This document shows positions 61,071 to 64,000 of a DNA stretch of 64,000 nt, in pieces. The notes beneath the pieces were generated by a model. That model had not been told where the DNA came from. It did no database searches and saw nothing but the letters and a program-made list of their open reading frames with translations. A program made the position numbers and the translations under genes. Each line of letters opens with the position of its first letter. Positions within the stretch are counted from its first letter, which is position 1. Source of the stretch: Hominisplanchenecus_A murintestinalis (GTDB lineage Bacteria > Bacillota > Clostridia > Lachnospirales > Lachnospiraceae); assembly GCF_943193015.1 (NCBI RefSeq), contig NZ_CALPCM010000001.1, positions 196,613-260,612 of the forward strand, written 5' to 3'.

Positions 61071-62123
61071 TTATTCTGCGGACTCATCGATTGCCTCGTA
61101 TCCGTCAGGAACAGTCACTTTCAGCTCTTCGCATCTGGAAGCGACATATTTCTTTGTTACCTGCGGAGCAAATTCGATTGGCATCTGGCTTACATCTGAG
61201 CCATTTACCAAGATGTCATATGCCATCTCGCCTGCTTTGTATCCAATATCATAGTAGCTGATGGACAGTGTGGCAACTCCGCATCCTTTACAGATACCTT
61301 CCTCGCCTGCGATTACCGGAACACCTGCCGGAACACATACGTTGTTTACAACTTCTGCGTTAGAGGCCGCAGTGTTATCTGTAGGAATATAAATGACATC
61401 ACTGGAAGAAGCCGCGTTCGTTGCTACAGAAGAGATATCGTTGGAATCTGCAAAGCTGTACTCGGTGCAGGTATAGCCAAGACCTTCCAGCGCTTCTTTC
61501 ACTACGCCTACCTGGTAAGCGGAATTTGCCTCAGCAGAGCAGTATAACAAACCTACGTTTTTCGCATCCGGGAACATCTCATTAAGCATAGCTGCCTGCT
61601 CATCCAGCGGAGCTAAATCGGAAGTACCGGAAATATTCTTGCCGGTCGTACCTGTCCAATCGTCAATTTCCAGAGCTGTTGCGTAGTCTGTAATGGAAGT
61701 CCCGAGAATCGGAATGGTGTCGGTTGCCGCTGCTGCCGCCTGGAGGGAAGCGGTAGCGTTTGCCAGAATCAAATCACAGTCATTTGCCACGAACTGGTTT
61801 ACAATCGTTGCACAGGTCGCAGAATCACCGGATGCATTCTGTTCATCGAAAGAAACTTTATCTCCCAGTTTTTCACTCAATGCAGCTTTGAAACCCTCTG
61901 TCGCCTCATCCAATGCCGGATGCTGAACCAGCTGGCAGATACCTACGTTATAGCTCTCTCCATCACCTGCATTATCCGCAGATGTCTCGCCTGCACTTGT
62001 TTCAGCTCCTGATGCTGCCTCTGTAGCTGCGTCTGTTGCCGCCGGTTTCTCTGAGGAACCACAGCCGGCCAGTGCCGATACTGCCAGTCCCATTGCCATC
62101 AATGTTGCCAATACTTTCTTCAT
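61071..62123 (-). CDS. ABC transporter substrate-binding lipoprotein (TrpX-like)
   Basis: This 350-residue lipoprotein has a lipobox signal (LAVSALAGCGSSE, Cys at about residue 21), an Ala/Thr/Glu-rich linker, and the ABC_sub_bind fold (YNVGICQLVQHPALDEATEGF, PILGTSITDYATALE, KNVGLLYCSAEANSAYQV, DVIYIPTDNTAASNAEVV). It captures a small solute, possibly an aromatic amino acid, for the importer; the best partner in the window is the permease-ATPase pair at 53508-55224. A consensus promoter lies upstream (62198-62226). Confidence 0.92.
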   Translation of the reverse strand: MKKVLATLMAMGLAVSALAGCGSSEKPAATDAATEAASGAETSAGETSADNAGDGESYNVGICQLVQHPALDEATEGFKAALSEKLGDKVSFDEQNASGDSATCATIVNQFVANDCDLILANATASLQAAAAATDTIPILGTSITDYATALEIDDWTGTTGKNISGTSDLAPLDEQAAMLNEMFPDAKNVGLLYCSAEANSAYQVGVVKEALEGLGYTCTEYSFADSNDISSVATNAASSSDVIYIPTDNTAASNAEVVNNVCVPAGVPVIAGEEGICKGCGVATLSISYYDIGYKAGEMAYDILVNGSDVSQMPIEFAPQVTKKYVASRCEELKVTVPDGYEAIDESAE

Positions 62124-62197
62124 AAACTTATCCTCTTTTCCTTTATTTCTTTGCCGGTTTAACGCTTTTAATCGCTAAAGTACGGCTCATGTGTCTT

Positions 62198-62226
62198 AAT
62201 ATACACCATTTTGTAGAAAAGGTCAA
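62198..62226 (-). promoter_or_regulatory. Promoter of the binding-protein gene
   Basis: TTGACC (complement of 62221-62226) and TATATT (complement of 62198-62203) are spaced by 17 bp on the minus strand. The -35 box overlaps the gpsA stop codon. Confidence 0.8.
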
Positions 62227-63233
62227 CCCCAAGGAAGTTCAGAATGTTCTATTTTTTTGTCACGGAGCATCAGCTCATTGACTGCTTCTGCCGCGCTCTT
62301 GCCTTCAAAAAGCACTTGATTGACCTGGCTGATGATCGGCAGCTCTACCTGATACTTTTGGGCAAGCCCCATAGCCGCTTTCGCAGAATACACACCCTCT
62401 ACAACCATCTTAACCTCGTCCATAGCCTCCTGCATTGTATATCCCTGCCCAATCAGCCATCCTGCCTTGCGGTTCCGGCTGTGAACACTGGCGCAGGTAA
62501 CGATCAGGTCGCCAATGCCTGTCAGACCGCAGAATGTTTCCAGCTTTGCGCCCATCTGAATACCCAATCGGCCGATTTCTGCAATTCCACGGGTAATCAG
62601 CGCTGCTTTTGTGTTGTCTCCGTATCCCAGCCCATCGGCAGTGCCCGCCGCGAGGGCAATCACATTTTTCAATGCTCCGCCAAGTTCAATACCAAGCATG
62701 TCCGGACTGGTATATACCCGGAACACAGGGCTCATGAAGAGATTCTGAAGATACTCTGCCGTTTCCTTCGTATGTGCGCCTACTACACAGGTAGTCGGCA
62801 GCCCCTTTCCTACTTCTTCTGCGTGGCTCGGTCCGGAAAGTACGGCGACATCAGCGCAGGGCAACTCTTCCTCTATGACATCAGAAAGCGTATAAAGGGT
62901 ATTTTCTTCAATTCCTTTCGCCACGTTTACAATTTTCTGATTAGCTTTTAAAAATTCTTTCATCATACATGCCGTGCTTCTGGTAAACGGGGAGGGAACC
63001 GCCAGAATCAGCACATCTTTGCCAGACATTGCTTCTTCCAGATTTCCGGTTATTTCAATCGCTTCCGGAAGGAGGACTCCCGGAAGCTTTGTCTCATGCT
63101 GCCGTTTTGTCCGCAGCATTTCTACTTCTGCGCCAATGATAGACCAGATGGTTACCTGATGCCCATTATTATGCATCAGAAGCGCCAGGGCCGTTCCCCA
63201 ACTGCCCGCTCCAATAACTCCGATTTTTGCCAT
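62223..63233 (-). CDS. gpsA: NAD(P)-dependent glycerol-3-phosphate dehydrogenase
   Basis: GpsA reduces dihydroxyacetone phosphate to glycerol 3-phosphate for phospholipids. The 336-residue product starts MAKIGVIGAGSWGTALA with the GxGxxG nucleotide site, then the family motifs LSGPSHAEEVGKGLPTTC, LGGALKNVIALAAGTADGLGYGDN and AALITRGIAEI. It is 2 bp after plsY, which uses its product. The pair is conserved in Clostridia. Confidence 0.97.
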   Translation of the reverse strand: MAKIGVIGAGSWGTALALLMHNNGHQVTIWSIIGAEVEMLRTKRQHETKLPGVLLPEAIEITGNLEEAMSGKDVLILAVPSPFTRSTACMMKEFLKANQKIVNVAKGIEENTLYTLSDVIEEELPCADVAVLSGPSHAEEVGKGLPTTCVVGAHTKETAEYLQNLFMSPVFRVYTSPDMLGIELGGALKNVIALAAGTADGLGYGDNTKAALITRGIAEIGRLGIQMGAKLETFCGLTGIGDLIVTCASVHSRNRKAGWLIGQGYTMQEAMDEVKMVVEGVYSAKAAMGLAQKYQVELPIISQVNQVLFEGKSAAEAVNELMLRDKKIEHSELPWG

Positions 63234-63235
63234 AG

Positions 63236-63895
63236 TTATTTTCCCTCCGATTCTTTCTGTTTTGAGGACAGATATGTTTTCCGCTCCGTCCCTCCCAGCA
63301 GTCTTTTAATATTTTCGCGGTGCTTCCAAAAAGCCATCACTGCCAATACAAGCCCCACCGCGTAAAGCTCATTCAGGTGCATCTGGCTCATGCCAAAATA
63401 TCCGCTCTGCCCCAGCGCCACCAGTTCAATCATAATACCTACATACACCAGAAGAGAGCCCAAAGATACCAGATGCGTTACAAAAAATGTGGTAAAAAAT
63501 GTAATAATTCCTAATATGGCCATAATCCAGTTAAAAGAAAGCACCAGCCCGGCCGTAGCCGCGATTCCTTTCCCTCCCCGAAACCCCAGATAAAACGGGA
63601 AATTGTGCCCAAGAATTGTTCCCGCCGCCGCATAAAAAGCCAGCAGCGGAAGCATGTCCCCATAGCTTCCTGCAAACAGAATACGGACAAGCGCTACCGC
63701 CAGGATACATTTCATACAGTCGCCTGCAAACGTAAGCAGCCCCGCTTTTAGTCCCAAAGTACGCAGCATATTTGTGCTCCCTGCGTTTCCGCTTCCATGC
63801 TCGCGGATATCAATTCCGTGCAGCTTTCCATAAATATAACTGGTCTGGAACAGCCCAAATGCATATCCTATCGCCAGACAGATTAATCTTACCAT
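63236..63895 (-). CDS. plsY: Acyl-phosphate:glycerol-3-phosphate acyltransferase
   Basis: PlsY adds an acyl group from acyl-phosphate to glycerol 3-phosphate in the membrane. From the ATG at 63895 (MVRLICLAIGYAFGLFQTSYI) the ~219-residue product has five hydrophobic segments and the motifs DIREHGSGNAGSTNMLR, GHNFPFYLGFRGGKGIA and a SLGSLLVY region. AAGGAG lies about 9 nt upstream; the frame extends to 63937 without better support. The 60-odd bases above it at the window edge show nothing recognisable. Confidence 0.94.
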   Translation of the reverse strand: MVRLICLAIGYAFGLFQTSYIYGKLHGIDIREHGSGNAGSTNMLRTLGLKAGLLTFAGDCMKCILAVALVRILFAGSYGDMLPLLAFYAAAGTILGHNFPFYLGFRGGKGIAATAGLVLSFNWIMAILGIITFFTTFFVTHLVSLGSLLVYVGIMIELVALGQSGYFGMSQMHLNELYAVGLVLAVMAFWKHRENIKRLLGGTERKTYLSSKQKESEGK

Positions 63896-64000
63896 AGCCG
63901 GATCACTCCTTTTCTTTTCTTTCCTATAAATGAGCAAATTTGAATTTTTACCAAAACTGCTATAAATGCTTTAAAACTAAAGACACCATACCTTTTTGGG

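Noticed and set aside
1..64000. CRISPR arrays, prophage, complete insertion sequences, rRNA or tRNA genes
   Set aside because: I looked for regularly spaced repeats, phage structural or integrase genes, transposases and RNA gene signatures and saw none.

Overview
The window reads as chromosomal DNA of an anaerobic, spore-forming Firmicute of the family Lachnospiraceae. A Blautia-like or related gut acetogen is my inference; no rRNA is present to place it. Reasons: sporulation genes (alpha/beta SASP, gerW, spoIVA), a Lachnospiraceae-type DUF6465 gene, a bifurcating [FeFe] hydrogenase hydABC, and a nearly complete carbonyl branch of the Wood-Ljungdahl pathway. Nearly all genes lie on the minus strand; plus-strand exceptions are the SASP gene, rpmB, two secreted-protein genes and a MATE transporter.

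Region by region (minus-strand operons run from high to low coordinates). 1-3.3 kb: coaD, rsmD, a Na/Pi symporter and mgsA. 3.5-8.8 kb: SASP, a 1463-residue modular sialidase and a DUF6465 gene. 8.9-17.6 kb: recG, a fakA-like kinase, Asp23, rpmB, gerW, DUF2953, a tandem PPK2 kinase and a NUDIX hydrolase. 17.6-25.1 kb: a PBP2/FtsW-type pair, a U32 peptidase-family gene, zapA, ruvB and ruvA. 25.1-30.3 kb: an accessory block with a Septu-type ptuA-ptuB defence pair overlapping ruvA by 4 bp, a MITE-like element, a secreted transglutaminase-like protein, a truncated yaaA and a secreted wall-binding lysozyme-like protein. 30.5-33.5 kb: a purine permease and spoIVA. 33.5-37.6 kb: hydCBA.

37.7-38.24 kb is a separate transcription unit with a consensus promoter, a cobalamin riboswitch with its own terminator, then a hairpin-rich stretch that may be a small RNA or a 71-codon ORF. 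38.3-53.5 kb is the Wood-Ljungdahl locus. It opens with a His-rich putative nickel protein and cooT, then metF, cooC, acsA, cooC, acsB, a hairpin-rich gap with an internal promoter, then acsD, acsC, acsE, acsV, DUF3786, fchA and folD. It joins methyl-branch enzymes, CODH/ACS, the corrinoid protein and its reactivase, and nickel delivery. Formate dehydrogenase, formyl-THF synthetase and Rnf are not in the window.

53.5-62.1 kb: an ABC importer of the ABC_sub_bind/TrpXYZ type whose ATPase and permease are separated from a matching binding-protein gene by about 5.8 kb of accessory genes (an AAA/PD-(D/E)XK-type protein, two secreted proteins, one with a poly-A frameshift, AraC and MATE). 62.2-63.9 kb: gpsA and plsY. 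I found no tRNA, rRNA, CRISPR array, prophage or intact IS element.
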